DNA of 64,000 nucleotides from Neckera pumila (GCA_963969595.1 OZ018408.1:14815823-14879822); one strand, 5' to 3'. Counted from the first letter of the stretch, positions 24,771 through 37,785 are shown. Numbers and translations: made by a program. Notes: generated by a model not told the origin, from the letters alone.

Positions 24771-26103
24771 TTTGGCTTGCAAGCATGGTTAGCAAGTTGT
24801 CTTTATGCTATACCGCTTGTGATTTTCTTGTAAATTGTAAATATAAATGTCAAAGTATGTAGGAACCAACATTTTGCAAATCTCCACGCACTATAAGCAT
24901 TCTCCTAGAAACCTTAAATCAAGAATCCTTTCCAAGTCATTGCATATCAAATTATTGATCATCCATTTTAGATTATTATTTATGGATACTAAATCTAGAA
25001 ACTTCACAATGCTTTGTAATCCATATATATGTGGGGGCTATTTAGCTATTATTTCATAATAGACATGACTCTTTTTTTTTTCTACATTTACTTTTTGCCC
25101 TTTTTCTTTCATCCTATGGTAGATAATTGAGAAATTTAAAGATGTCTCTACTGTAAATAAAAAAAAATTGTATACACAATTTTAGAACTGATCATTATAA
25201 TATGTACACTCTAACTATTCTATTGAACAAAATCCATATAAACAACATGTATACAAACATTATATATCAAAACATTCATACAAATAAATCATACAAATAA
25301 ATCATACAAATGAATTATACATATACAATACAAGAAAAAACTATGGAAATTGAAAACTACACAAGTAATATTATATTGGCTAAGCCTAACTTATGCATTT
25401 ATAAATGATGTGGTTTTGGGTCCCCAAATCTTACAAAATGTGCTAGTAATTAGTTTAGTTTCAAAGTTTAGGATAGAGGGTGTACATGGAAAAACTAATT
25501 AACTACACATACATGTGCCTTTATTATTTGAAATGTTTGGCTACAATGAGAGTAATACAAATCAAAATGCTTGGCCACAATTGAGAGTAGTACAGTTTGA
25601 AATGTATGCCACAATGAAAGTAGTTTAAGAGATTTAGCCTCGTGATTATCCAATTTAGTGGCAACATGAGCTTTTGGCATGAGGCCACATGGCTAAGTAA
25701 AACTTGCGGATAGTGCAATTAGGCAACAAAATATAATTTCTATTCCTTTAATTCATGGAATAAATTTGAAGTACATGGATTGAAGGTGGATTTTGGCTAT
25801 ATTTGCCTTTCAAACTTAAAATAACATTTGCTTCTCCCCTTTCTTTAAGACTATTCCTTGTATAGATTTACAAATTATGGAGTATATACTATGGATAATT
25901 AAAATGTATTATAGTAGTTGCAATATAATACACTTCAAAAAAGTGATTTTATAGTAGACTGAACATATTTTAAATTACTAGCTTTAAGATTTAAAACATA
26001 TCCTATAATAGATCAGTCTCACCTTGTTTCTAAAGTAACCATAAATAAAGTACTTGGGACTCTAGTAGAATTAGTGACAAATTTTCTTAAAGATTATGCT
26101 TGG
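24771..26103. other. AT-rich gene-free stretch with a short tandem repeat
   Basis: No gene is visible. About 25527-25630 holds three imperfect copies of a ~35-bp unit (landmark GAAATG...GGCYACAATGAGAGTA). Everything else is low-complexity AT-rich DNA. Confidence 0.5.
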
Positions 26104-26820
26104 CATAAGGTTCTTAAAACATCCCCTCATTGACATATTCTCTATTAGTACATTAAATTATCCAATATGTATTTACATTTGAACTAAAAAACAAATAATA
26201 GAACCGAAAAATTGTTTCGCACCTTCTATCCTAATATATGAATCCAAAACAAATGCAAGTACATCAACATGACTAGTTGTATCAAATCCAAAATCCACAA
26301 CGACATAAGTTCTAAACTAGATCCAATAACATCAAGCTATCCATTAGATAAAATTTCAGCCCTCCGGAGGATTTGCCTTAAAGTGACAAATCAAGCTATT
26401 TCAAAGCTTAGTCTATCACTTTGGAAAACGGCCGTAGTGAGCAGTCATAGTGTATAATTGCTTGCCAAAACAGTTCAATTACAAAATTTTACTTATTTTT
26501 AAAATAAATTTTAAATTCTTAAAACCCGGTTCCTGCGCCATTGCCACTGCAATTTCAAGTGGCAGGAATAGGAGAAAGAAAGATAGCCCCAAGAAACCAA
26601 ATTTCAAGGTGCCTGGAAAGGTTGTGGAGCAGCCCTCTGGAATCCTGAAATTTTCTCTAATGCATCACAAGAGACAAGATGTCACTTCTCACCAACGGGA
26701 AAAACGGCTAATGTCTTAACTAATTGTATTCTATCCTTCCTCTTTTGCGCTATCCTACTAAGTGTGATTTTGCGGCTAGAAGAAAAATTTATGTAGGTTA
26801 TGTACAAAGAGTTGCAAAAA
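26104..26820. repeat. Dispersed repeat, copy 1 of 2
   Basis: The first ~240 bp (landmarks CCTAATATATGAATCCAAAA and CATCAACATGACTAGTTG) match 28499-28735. The later part (GAGACAAGATGTCAC, then GGCTAATGTC and TATTCTATCCTTCCT) matches 28737-28752 joined to 29935-30010. This copy has extra sequence at about 26341-26665; the other copy has a large insertion. I see no coding sequence and no defined termini. Confidence 0.65.
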
Positions 26821-27440
26821 CATGACCTTATATATACTACTACATTGTCTCAAAAAAAAAGCCACAAATGCACAATAGGACTTTGAATGACAAATGTGGA
26901 ATAGAAGCAAGATCAATGCTTGTAGACAATGCATAAAGAGTTGCAAAGCTTGACCTTGGCAAAAGTTCAATTGTGACAAAAGCTTGATGTTGACAATGCT
27001 CTACTTTGACAAAAGTTTGATCTATATGTTCTAACCCTATGGTTTGTAGCAAATAGAAAAATCTATATAGAATGTGCACAAAGAGTAGCAAAAGCCTAAT
27101 TTTTTATACTACTACACTACCTCAAAAAAAACCCACAAATACACAACAATAGTACAGAAAGAAAGTCAAAGTTGAAATCATCACTCCAAACTGACAATGG
27201 AAAGGTTTCTTTTCAAATTTGAAGAAGAGGCAATACCAATGCTTGCAAAGAGTGCATAAACAATTGCAAAAGTTCAATCTTGGCAATAGTTTACCTTTGA
27301 CAATGCTAGTGATAAAATCTTGATTTTTTTTTTTAACTATGTAGTCTTATGGCTAGAAAAAAAATCTCTATATATAGTTCAAAGAGTTGCAAAAGTCCAA
27401 CCTTACATACGCCTACAATGTTTCAAAAAAACTACAAATG
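26760..27440 (+). repeat. Degenerate ~290-bp tandem repeat
   Basis: Three diverged units start near 26770, 27040 and 27345. Each begins with a TAGAAAAA-type segment followed by ACAAAGAGTTGCAAAA. Each then carries a CTACAATGT/ACTACCTCAAAAAAA segment and CACAAATGCACAA. A further related unit occurs in the second dispersed-repeat copy at about 30015-30130. Confidence 0.6.
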
Positions 27441-27490
27441 CACAACAAGATTGTAAGAGATCACCTTGTAAGGCTAGCTTACAAAGCAAA

Positions 27491-27714
27491 CACTACAAGA
27501 GATTGGGGCATTTTAAATGAGGTTTTAAGTATAGTCCTACACATAAGATTTTAAGTAATGATTTTTAAGAGTCAATTTTCAGCAAAAGTTTATTAGAAAT
27601 ACATGTGTTTCTAGTAAAATTTTGCTGAAAATTGCCTTAAAGGTCATTACTTAAAACCTTATGTCTAGGACTATGCTTAAAAACTCACTTAAAACACCCC
27701 ATTCTCTTGTAGTG
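27491..27714. mobile_element. CACTA-type palindromic MITE
   Basis: Ends CACTACAAGAGATTGGGG and, inverted, CCCCATTCTCTTGTAGTG, with AAA on both sides. CACTACAAGA is the classic CACTA (En/Spm) terminus of plants. The 224-bp element folds back on itself almost completely. It is a close relative of 33390-33610. Confidence 0.85.
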
Positions 27715-28489
27715 AAAGGATGTGATGCAAATGTGCTTGGCACTCACAATAAGTTGAAATCATTACTCAAAAGTCACAATAGTAGGATTTCAAATTAGGA
27801 GGATATGCGACACGGCAATGCTTGTAGTGCATAAAGAATAGCTCTACCTTAACATTTTAATTCTATGGTTTCTTGGCCAAATGCAAATAGGAATTACATA
27901 AACATTCCAATTTAGCGGTTTGTCTAATATTGGAAGTTTATATTGCTTTTACTGTACTTTATAATTTGGATGTTTCCTAATGCAAGAACATCATTTATGT
28001 TGGCTACGTGCTACCTATTTGAATCCTTTAGAATCAACTCCATTTCTTTGCTCATGTTGTAGATGGTGGTATGTGAATACACAATTGGAGCTTTCAATTT
28101 TGGCTACACAACAAAAGACATTTAAAGCCCCTTTAGTATTGCACTCTTAGTAAAGTAGTCAAGAATTTAAAGAGCTTTATTACATTGCTCTTAGTGCTTA
28201 TTATCCACGTACTGTCAAGCGGGCCCAAGTATTACAAAACAAACTATTAAGAATAGCAAATTTTCAAACCTACTAAAATTCATCTGTCTAAGAAATTAGA
28301 CCAAAATGCAATCTAGGTACAAAAAGAATGAACAATGACAAAATTTAAACATTATGCATAAGCCACATAAAAAAAAAGTTTGGACACAATGAAAACCTTC
28401 TTCAGCTCAAGACTTTTAGATAAAAAGGGATAGTCAACACACTTATAGAAAGTGTGTGTATTAATTACAAACAGACATACAAAAAGTAA
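27715..28489. other. AT-rich gene-free stretch
   Basis: No gene, RNA gene or repeat boundary that I can support. Confidence 0.5.
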
Positions 28490-30140
28490 AATGGTATTGG
28501 CATAAGATTCTAAAAACATCCCCACCTTCACATATTTATTGTTAGTACAATATCCAATATACATATTTGAATTAAAAAACAAACAATAGAACCAAAAATT
28601 ACTTAGTACCTCCTACCCTAATATATGAATCCAAAACAAATGCAAGTGCATCAACATGACTAGTTGCACCAAATCCAAAATCCACAATGACATAAGTTCT
28701 AAACTAGACCCAATAACATCAAGCTATCATTACAAGAGACAAGATGTCACTATCCACTAAAAATGGAATGTCACAACTTTTTGGTCCCTCGCCAAAAGAT
28801 TGAAAGCCGTTGATTTTTTCAAGAAAAATCCTCTCCCCTCTGATGCCATTGGTCTTAAAAAAAAATTTTGATACAGATATAGTATATATACAATATAGAT
28901 ATGATATGGATACAATACAGATATGGGATACCAATATACATTGACTTCCAAAAATAGTTGGCCACCATGTAAATCGCTCTCATAAATTGAGAAATTGGAC
29001 TTATAAAGTGAAATTTAGACATGTTGTTATAAAAAAAGGGATTTTATCTTCATGTGTAATTTCACTTAAAATGAACTATATTTAGACCTACTATTATTTG
29101 AATTGAATTTCTATGCAAAAAAAACTTTTTGTGAAAAGTCAAAATGTCTCATTTCTTTTTATAGGATGAATGTACATCTTGACTAGAATCATATGTCATA
29201 AGTTTCATAAATTTTTGGGTTTTTATTGATTGAAATTTGACCTTAAAATTTTGATTTTTAAATTTTTCATTCTATAAATTGCAAAAAAATAAAATAAAAA
29301 TTCCAAATAACATCAAATAGCTGTATATATCAAAAACATATTTTTTTGCAATTTATAGAGTGCAAATTAAAAAAGTCAAAATTTTAAGGTCAAATTTCAA
29401 TCACTGAGATTTCAATGACATGTAATTCTAATCAAGATGTGCATTCTTCCTATAAAAAAAAATGAGGCATTTTGACTTTTCACAAAAAGCTTTTTTTGCA
29501 CTAAAATTTCATTCAAATAATAGTAGGTCTAAATATAGTCTATTTTAAGTGAAATTATATATGAAGATAGAACCCTTTCGTACAACAACATGTCCAAATT
29601 GCACATTATAATTCAAATTTCTCAATTTATAAGAGGAATTTATATGGTAGCCAACTACTTTTGGTAGTCACCGGATATATTCCATATCAAATGTCACCCG
29701 CACCCCCACCTGAAAATTACAAAGGAGTGGGATGAAGTAGGTGGTTTACAAAAAAAATTAATTCCATTTAAATTATTTTTTGAGTTCACCAGAGGTGTAA
29801 GAATTTTTTTAATTTAATTTAAATTGTTTCCTAAGTTCATAGTGAAGAGAGTGTCTTGTTGAGCTCAAGAGACACTCTCCTTACTATGCACCCAAATCGG
29901 ACTATATCGGTATAAAATTGTCACGTCTCATTGGCAAAAAAATTGGCTAATGTCATGACAAATTTTATTCTATCCTTCCTTCTTTGTGCTATCCTACTAA
30001 GGATGACTTTCTAACCCTATAATTTGTTGCTAAAAGAAAAACAATTATATAGATTGTGTACAGTGAATAGAAAAATCTTGACCTTGTATATTGCTATATT
30101 GTCTCAATAAAAAAGCTACAAACACGTAATAGAACAAAAG
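28490..30140. repeat. Dispersed repeat, copy 2 of 2, interrupted by an insertion
   Basis: The two flanks (28499-28752 and about 29930-30140) together match 26104-26820 plus the start of the ~290-bp tandem unit. Between GATGTCAC (ending about 28751) and GTCACGTCTCATTGG (from about 29930) roughly 1.2 kb has been inserted. GTCAC is repeated at the two junctions. The insertion contains the large palindrome at 28944-29668 and, at about 29845-29880, a small hairpin (GAGAGTGTCT...AGACACTCTC). Confidence 0.55.
28944..29668. mobile_element. Large foldback element (~330-bp arms)
   Basis: Left outer sequence ACTTCCAAAAATAGTTGG is mirrored at the right end by CCAACTACTTTTGGTAGT. Long inner blocks also match in inverted order: CTCATAAATTGAGAAATTG, TTTCACTTAAAATGAACTAT, and GACCTACTATTATTTGAAT with their reverse complements. 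The inner arms continue to the centre near 29300 through AAAATTTTGAC-type segments. I see no clear target duplication and no gene. Confidence 0.75.
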
Positions 30141-30411
30141 AAAATTCAAAAGATCAATTGACATGCAATGTTGGCTTTGTACTTTTTAGTGACAAACTCC
30201 TCTATATTTCTCTTTTCAGATGATGTACTGTCAAAATATTGCTTTTCTAATGACATATAGAAATTTAAAGTAATGTTGCAAAACTTGTCACACATTGATA
30301 AAAACAATAATTCAGATGATTACAAAAAAATTCAGCCTACTAGAAGGCTACAAGTTCCGCATCCCCCAATGCAATTATGGAAAAAAATCAAAATAAAAAA
30401 TTATTTTTTCA

Positions 30412-30412
30412 A

Positions 30413-30499
<87 letters not shown>

Positions 30500-30500
30500 T
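30412..30500 (+). repeat. (TTA)n microsatellite, about 29 units
   Basis: An almost perfect TTA/ATT triplet array, translating as poly-Leu only by chance. It is followed at 30520-30680 by an AT-rich segment with GCCATGTCAGCACCACGTCA and CCGCAAGGGGGCC. Those motifs are similar to the element at about 821-1075. Confidence 0.92.
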
Positions 30501-31548
30501 TAACTTTTAAATGTTGATATTGCATTAGTAGTGCCATGTCAGCACCACGTCAAATTTTTATTTTTTTCATATTTTCATATTTTTTTCATATTTATTTATT
30601 TATTATCTAATTGCACCGCAAGGGGGCCAAAAATCAATACCTTAGCGGCCTTTGGAAGGGCTGGTATTTTAGGTAATGATGAGTACATGTAAGGTCTTCA
30701 ATTGAAATCTAGAACAAAGTTGATTTCAAAGAGATTTGCTTCAATAAAGCCTCTCATACAAATGACAATATTTATTGGGATAAATAAAATCTTCTACCAA
30801 AACTTCATCAATATGGGCCAACTTCTTGCCATTCCAAATTAATTGGCATAACATTACAAAAATTTGGGCCCTATAGAGGGTCTTTCCAATTTTGACAAAT
30901 GTACAAATATAGTGAAATAAAATATATTTTATTTTTAAATAATAAAAAATAAATTTTTAATTAAAAATTTGACATTTGACTTTCACTAGAAAGATTCTTT
31001 GACGGTTACTTTGGACTGATATTTTTTGTAATTGCAAATTTTAATGCAAAGAAAACGGCCCTCACATAGCCTGAAATTTTCTCTAATGATTGATTGCCTC
31101 TCATTTGATGAAGGATCTAAAATTGCACATAGCCCCTCTCAAAGTTCAAATGATCAATAATCAACCCAAATTTTGCTATTGAAAATTAGGTAGTTAGATC
31201 AAGAAATTTTAAACTTCTTCTCTAATCCTAAAATTAGCTTTGTAGTTGCCATTCACATTCTTTTAATTATTATATCTTATCTATGTTGAACAAATATTGA
31301 GCTCAAAATGACTATGACTTTGGTGAAGTGATTCTTTGAAGTGAAGTGTCATTTTTATTACATAACATTCAACATTTAATCATTCCTCTTACTAACGGAA
31401 TGATGTAGAATATTCCACATTATTTCATCCCATGTATGAAATTGTGTGAAATTCTTTACAGCCATTAGTACCTAAATGGCCACACGTTAGGAAGCGTCAA
31501 ATTTTGAGAAAGTAAATGATTAGGTTGAATATTGCATAATGAAGGCCA
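30501..31548. other. AT-rich gene-free stretch
   Basis: Apart from the short GC-richer MITE-like block at about 30520-30680 I see nothing supportable. Confidence 0.45.
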
Positions 31549-32193
31549 TTAACTCCTAAATGCCTAAGGCCTGTTTTGGGCTTCCTAAAATTTGCTCTAA
31601 ATTGAACAAAATGCCAACATTTTGATAAGTTGTATCAATTTTTTTTGGATTGTAACCGTACAAATTCAAATTGGACATGTTAGAGATCTCCTAGGAAAAG
31701 AAAACACAACATTATCACTTATGGAGTGAAAGATTATAATGTTTGACCATGAGGGTGCTAAAACTGCAAAAATCTTTCAATCTTCTTTACATAAGTCAAT
31801 CTAAAAAGTTGATGACCAAATAAATATGAGGTTAAAGGGCCTAACATGTATAACCCCGATCAATTTATGGCTTCTTAAAATCTACTCTACAATTTTTTCT
31901 AAATGAATTTTGAATGTGATTTTTTCTCCAAGACCTAGTGTAGTTGAGGCTCATTTCCAAGAGCTCTCAACACTATGGGAAGTCAAGATTGCAATGGGTA
32001 TCCTTGTGCAAAAACTTGAATAGAAAAATCACTACCATTTATTTTCAAGATTGGATTTTTGATGCTAAAATTAGACTCCAAGAAGAATTTAAAAAAATAT
32101 AAACTATTAAAAATAGCAATTTTGGTTAGATTTTATTTAACTTCAAAGTTCTGCAAACACCCAATTTGGGTGCCTTGGGCATTTAGGGATTAA
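31549..32193. mobile_element. TTAA-flanked element, family with CCTAAATGCC termini
   Basis: It starts TTAACTCCTAAATGCCTAAGG and ends CCTTGGGCATTTAGGGATTAA: TTAA on both sides with a ~17-bp inverted repeat related to, but distinct from, the CCCCTAAAG family. The interior right-hand ~500 bp matches 2560-3041. Non-coding, 645 bp. Confidence 0.7.
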
Positions 32194-33389
32194 TACTTTA
32201 GTTAATAGTCATGTTTCAATATATATCTTGATATCTACTAAGTAAATCTTCTTGGATTTTGGCTTTGGCATAATTTGGCAAGCGCGGTAGCAAACAACTA
32301 GTTGGGTTGATCATCTTCCCATCATGTGAATGGCGGTAAGAATGAATAGCATCAGCTTGAGTCAATCTCTATAGTACAATTCACTAATAGGACCGACTTC
32401 CAAGAAGAGGAGTCACAGTAATTCCCTTCAAATTAGAATTGATGGTAGATGGATTTCATCGATGACAACTGAAGAGAGGAAAAAGCAACCTCTCTTCTGG
32501 CTATTGAATGTTATGTGAGTACCTTCTTTTGTGTGATTGGTAAATACTGAATTTTGTCTTTCACATAATGTGCTTTGTTTGAATATGCTAGATAAATGTG
32601 TTACATAATTTATTGTTTGCAAGACACAATTTTCAACCTTCAAAAGAATTTCTCTAAAGTTTATAATACAATTGATATTTATATAATTAGAATTAATAAA
32701 GGAATTTGGAAGAAAGAAGGAATTCACCAACAATCCCACTACAAGTAACTGTTTTTAATATCATTATTTATGTTTTTATAAACACTAACCAAATTATACA
32801 ATAATTAATTTTTTTGAATCATGATGTGTTTTTATATCATTATTGAGTTTTGTAGGACATTTATCTAAGCTTTTGGATGTATCTACTTACAAGATCCAAG
32901 AGCCAAAGGTTAACATTGCTCGGATTTTTGCAACTCAACATTTGATTACATCACATGAATATGCAAAGCTAGATTTGGCTTGTAAATAGACTTGTGAAAA
33001 TCTAATTTATAAAAGAATGAACATTATCAAGGGCCCTTTGTAAAATGGAAAAGAAGAAGTTTACAGTAGAGAAGAAAACTTTGGGTTCAAAGAAGATTCA
33101 AAGAAGCTACACAACAATGTCAAAATTGGCATATAGTCAAGAATAGTGGAATGCCCTAGGTGCTTTCTAAAAGAGCAAGAACATACTTTACACCTTTTAT
33201 CTCTAAAAGTTTGTTAAATTCAACAGCAAGTTAGCGTGGTTAGGACAGATATATTAGAGTAAGCCTATACTTTCAATGGTTATTGAAGCTATCTAGATTT
33301 GATTGACGATTGTTTTGCAGATTCATGTGATTCTACACCAACTATAGCGCTTGACCAAACTCTCAAATCCATAGAAGTTCTAAAATGCT
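32194..33389. other. AT-rich gene-free stretch
   Basis: No supportable gene. A minus-strand open stretch at 32428-32739 has no domain I recognise and strongly AT-biased codons, so I do not call it. Confidence 0.45.
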
Positions 33390-33610
33390 CACTACAAGAA
33401 AATGGACTGTTTTAAGTGAGTTTTTAAAGATAGTCCTAGACATTAGATTTTAAGCAATGACTTTTAAGGCAATTTACAACAAAGTTTTACTAAAAATACA
33501 TGTGTTTTTAGTAAATTTTGCTAAATTTTTTCTTAAAGGTCATTACTTAAAATCTTATGTCTAGGACTATATTTAAAAATTCACTTAAAACACCCCATTC
33601 TCTTGTAGTG
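33390..33610. mobile_element. CACTA-type palindromic MITE
   Basis: Ends CACTACAAGAAAATGG and, inverted, CCCATTCTCTTGTAGTG. The interior matches 27491-27714 (GTCCTAGACATTAGATTTTA and its inverted partner). Flanking triplets (GCT and ACT) agree only partly, so the target duplication has decayed. 221 bp, non-coding. Confidence 0.82.
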
Positions 33611-34209
33611 ACTCAAAGATAGGAACAATCCTAATGCGCAATGGTAGAGATAATGTGCACAATGAAAGGTTATGCTTCCACAACTGTTAGTGGTTGGTTT
33701 TTTGGAAGGATGTCTTAACATAGCTAAACAACTTTTTTTACATGAGGCATAGACTATAGCAATTTGATTTAGAAAGGTTGACTATCAAGTCACCTCATCT
33801 ATGACCAAATTTTGTATAGAAAATTGAAGCAAAATAACTATAACGAAGTTTGCACATTAGATCAAATTCTTAAATGAACAATAATATATACATCTACCCT
33901 ACTTGAGTATCAATTTATTGTCAATATATACAGCAAGCTATGTATTGTTTGCCATCAATAATAATTATAAATCCATAAAGTTGACCAGTTCAACTTCTAA
34001 AGTCAAAGATTTTGAGGTTCTACTACCTATTAAAATAGCCTATTTACTACTTCTATCTCCAATGTTCATCTAAAATAAGACATCTCCAATTGCAAAAAAA
34101 TTTGCAATGATATCTCAATCATTAATAATATAATGTATTTGAATAGACCTTCTTGTGTAATGATCTTCCTTAGGTTCAGGTAGAAATGGCGTGGTTTTAT
34201 GACCTTGCA

Positions 34210-34416
34210 TTACAAAATAAAATAATATGTGCCACATCTTGCCGCATTATGAATGATAATAGACACTTTGGTTTTGATTAATGTTGTACCAACATCTTTT
34301 TCTTCATCCCAAAGCAAACCAATGCAAAGAACCAAAGTTTTTGTTAGTATAATTTGTTTTGAAGAGATCATGATCCCACTTTGAGTTGGTCCACACAAAT
34401 CACTAAACAAATGCAC
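34210..34416 (-). pseudogene. Possible decayed Ty1/copia integrase fragment
   Basis: The minus strand reads LFSDLCGPTQSG, then SSKQIILTKTLVL and LLWDEEKDV. This recalls the start of the copia integrase core (HSDLCGPM...GGSKYFLLFIDD...FLKEKSEV). The DD of the integrase motif is not preserved and no reverse transcriptase or LTR is visible nearby. The fragment may be a very old remnant or a chance resemblance. The surrounding DNA (33611-35006) is otherwise AT-rich with nothing I can support. Confidence 0.3.
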
Positions 34417-35006
34417 AATGTATTTTACTATTAATTTTAGAATATCAACATTGTTGTGAAGAATGAAATATATGTAATAGAAGATCTAATCAATGACGGT
34501 CAATTTTCTTTTTTAATTTTTTTTTAGAAAAATAGAAGTTATCATAGGTCTTGAAGTTCCATTGATGTATTTTGAAAATTTGAGCATTTTAGTTGATGGA
34601 ACCAAAGATAGTACAATAATCAAATAAAGATTTGATATTTCTTGAACTACATTTTTGATCGAGATGAACTAGTTTCAAACAAATGTATAATTTTATCATT
34701 ATGGCATTTTACTTGTATATACTATTCTTGGTTCAGTAGGAGGCAAATGAAAAATATTGTATGTTGAATTTGGAGCTTCTTGGTGTGAATACCAAAGTTC
34801 TAAAGCTAAATTCCAAATATTCTTGAGCATGAAGAACATTTGATGGCTAAAATATGTTCAGTGATGGGTCAAAAAGATGAAAATCCATTTTGGGGCATCT
34901 TTGCATATAACATGTAATGAAAGATTCCTAGATAAAATAAACCTACAAAGATGTTTGGTTTAGTGTTATTCTTTTCAATATATATACAAAACATTAAAGA
35001 GATATT

Positions 35007-35948
35007 TTAACCCCTAAAGGTTTTTGACTATGTTTTCACCAAAACGCTCCAAAATTGCCATTTCTAATACAAGTATCAAATTTTAGAAAAAAAATATTTT
35101 TGGACACATGTAACTGTAGGATCTTGTATTAAACTTGTTTGACAAGATGTGGAAAAAATTTCAGAATTTTTCCACCGTGTGGATTGCAAGATAATAGCGG
35201 TTGATTTGACAAAAATCCTTTTTTTGTCCTTGCAAAAATCCGGGCAGCTGCCCTTCACAAGGTCACATTTGTATGAAAAAATGTCCAAAATGATGGTTAC
35301 TCTTTGGATTCATTCTTCAAAGCAAGTTGGCTACATGGTTGAAAAATTTCAGATCATTTGGAATTGTACAACATATAGGAAAAAAATAGTAAGTAAGAAG
35401 AGGTAGAGAATGATTCAAAACACTAAATTGTTAAGAATTTATTTATGGAATTGAAAATGCCAATCTCAACGGTTGTAATGTTGTAATAAACAATCTACAT
35501 CCAAGGCTTTTATTTTTTTTCAAAAATATTGAAAATTGAGTGAAATAAAGGACTTCAAAGTTTATTTTAAAGTTGAGATTCCATAACTACCCTCAAACTA
35601 AGAATCCTCATAACTTTTGATTCATAGATCCAAATGGAATGATTCAAAGCTTCCCAGCTACATATAAATCTAAAGAACCAAGTTCAAATTTTTATTTTAA
35701 AAAAAAGTGATTTTGAAAGAAGTTTTTTTTGCTGCCCGGGTTGCCCAATGAGCAATGAAAACAACATATCATGCAATAACTTTTTAATCCTGTAAGCAAA
35801 AGTTATGAAAATTATTGGGTCTTAAAGCTACTCCTTGGAAAAATTTTGTGTGAAAATTTCAAAGAAAAAAAATAAAATCTCCGCTCGTAGTGAGTTGCCT
35901 AAAAAAGCTATGTTCTCAAAAAAGCATGTTCAGTGCTTTAGGGGTTAA
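35007..35948 (-). mobile_element. TTAA-flanked piggyBac-like MITE, subfamily B/C, inverted
   Basis: Ends TTAACCCCTAAAGGTTTTTG and GTGCTTTAGGGGTTAA, each with TTAA; 942 bp. Read on the minus strand it starts TTAACCCCTAAAGCACTGAA, then a GGCAACTCACTACGAGCGG segment that is also found at 62335-62460. Most of the rest is collinear with 6953-7882. Non-coding. Confidence 0.75.
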
Positions 35949-36539
35949 GCTCCAACTGGGTCTCTATTTTTTCTAGACTCAACTCAACCTCCAAGTCCCA
36001 CTTTCTTGCCTCCAAGTTGCTATGTAGTCATTTTTGAGTGTACTAGAGGCTCGGCCTTGGAACTTAATTTTCAATTTTCTGTTTTCCAGTAATCAAATTT
36101 TGAGAGTTTGGTGGGGCTTAGGACGTAGAATGAAGTGAGAAACAACCTTCAAATCACTTGCTTAACAATCTTGTGGCCACAATACTACATCCAAATCTTT
36201 GTTGAGGGAAAAAAAAGGAGCCCCTAAACTATAGCTAACCCAATAATAATGCCAAGGATTGGAAGTATTTGATGAATGAATTTCAAGAAACTGTAGAATG
36301 TATATTCATCATAGAATCTATTTTTGGAATTGGCTACTTTCAAGGTTATAAAAAGGACATTAGTCTTTCAAGGTTATCCCCTAAATAAATTTAGAATTAG
36401 AAAGTATCTCATAAATGAATTCAAATGTAGAATTTAAGATTAAAGATTGTGGTAAATTATATCTTTTATTTTTAGAGTTGTTTGAATGTCCATCTAAAGA
36501 TGCTCTTTTAGTGTATTTTGGCAACATTTACATATTTGC

Positions 36540-37785
36540 TCTTAATTTGAGTTTTAGACATAAATGATTTCAAAAAAAAATTTGAGACCAACCAAAAGAT
36601 CGTGTACTGAAATGAAGGTTGAGTTCCTACTCCAATTTGAAGTTTTGTAAAATCCCTAAAACTGAATATTATATTGTAATTGAACTTTGGGCTTATAATT
36701 ATGGTCTAATTTTTTAAATTATAGCATGATATAGAATTTTGATTTTTAGCAGGATGTTTTGAATTATAATAAATAGCAATGCTCATAATTTTAAAGCATT
36801 TTCTGAATTTGATACAATTTTTTTTCAATTATTCTTCAAAAATTCTCAAAAATTTCAAATTTTCACCAAAACTTTTGAAGTTTTTAGAATATGTGAAAGA
36901 CATGTGATTTCATTTTTGAAAAAAATAATTTCACTCATATTAACTTGAAAAATACACCATACAAAGCAATAATATTAACATTGAATACAAAGTCTTAGGA
37001 TGCATTCTTGAGGGGGTAACCCTTAAACACCAATAGCCCTAAAAAATGGCTTTTGGATGACAATGTGGAAGATGATTGCTCATCATCTTTCATTCAATTA
37101 TTGTTTGGGGAGTTGTATGATTGGAAATTGCCTCATTGAGGTGTTTATGACCTTTCAATGCAAGAAGATGCAATAAAAAGAGATCACAAAATATACTATT
37201 CTAGTTTGTTTTGGGAACTAGTTGTTCTTTGCTCTAGATGTAAATATTTTGTATAAAAATGATATTTTTGAATTTGAGCCCAACTAATGAAATGAAAATC
37301 ATATACTTTAGTTTCTAGTTTATTTTGGGAACTTGTTACTTCTTGCTCTAAATCTGAAATTTTTGCATAAAATGATATTTTTTGAATTTGAGACCAACTA
37401 ATGAAATGAAGGTCATATACTTTAGTTTCTATTCCAATTTGAAAATTTCTAAAATTTCTAAAATTAAATATTTTATTGCAATTTAAATTGGTTGTCTAAT
37501 TTCCATGCCTATTGATTTTTATTTATATAATGCAATGGAAATTTTGTTTGTATAATCATGTTCTTCACTATAATATACACCTATGGTGAAATTATCAGAT
37601 TTTTTGAGATTATTTTATTTTGGATATTCCAAAGTCTCATTTTTCTTCACTTTTTTTTCAAAATTTCTCAAAAACTTCCATTTTCCATACAAAAATTTAA
37701 ATTTTTTGTGGCATATAAAGGACATATATGTGGTTTCATCTTTCAAAAATAAAAATACAAAAATTCTTTCACATTTAGTTGCTAA
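36540..37785 (+). repeat. Nested tandem duplications in AT-rich DNA
   Basis: A 114-bp unit is duplicated in tandem at 37199-37312 and 37313-37430 (landmarks TTGGGAACTWGTT and CAACTAATGAAATGAA). A longer, more diverged duplication pairs 36540-36960 with about 37365-37785. The shared order is CCAATTTGAA, ATATTnnATTGTAATT, AATTTCTCAAAAA, then AAAGGACAT..TGTGRTTTCAT. No gene is visible between 35949 and 38100. Confidence 0.55.

Noticed and set aside
30273..30503. Open frame with a poly-Leu tail
   Set aside because: The Leu run is the (TTA)n microsatellite.
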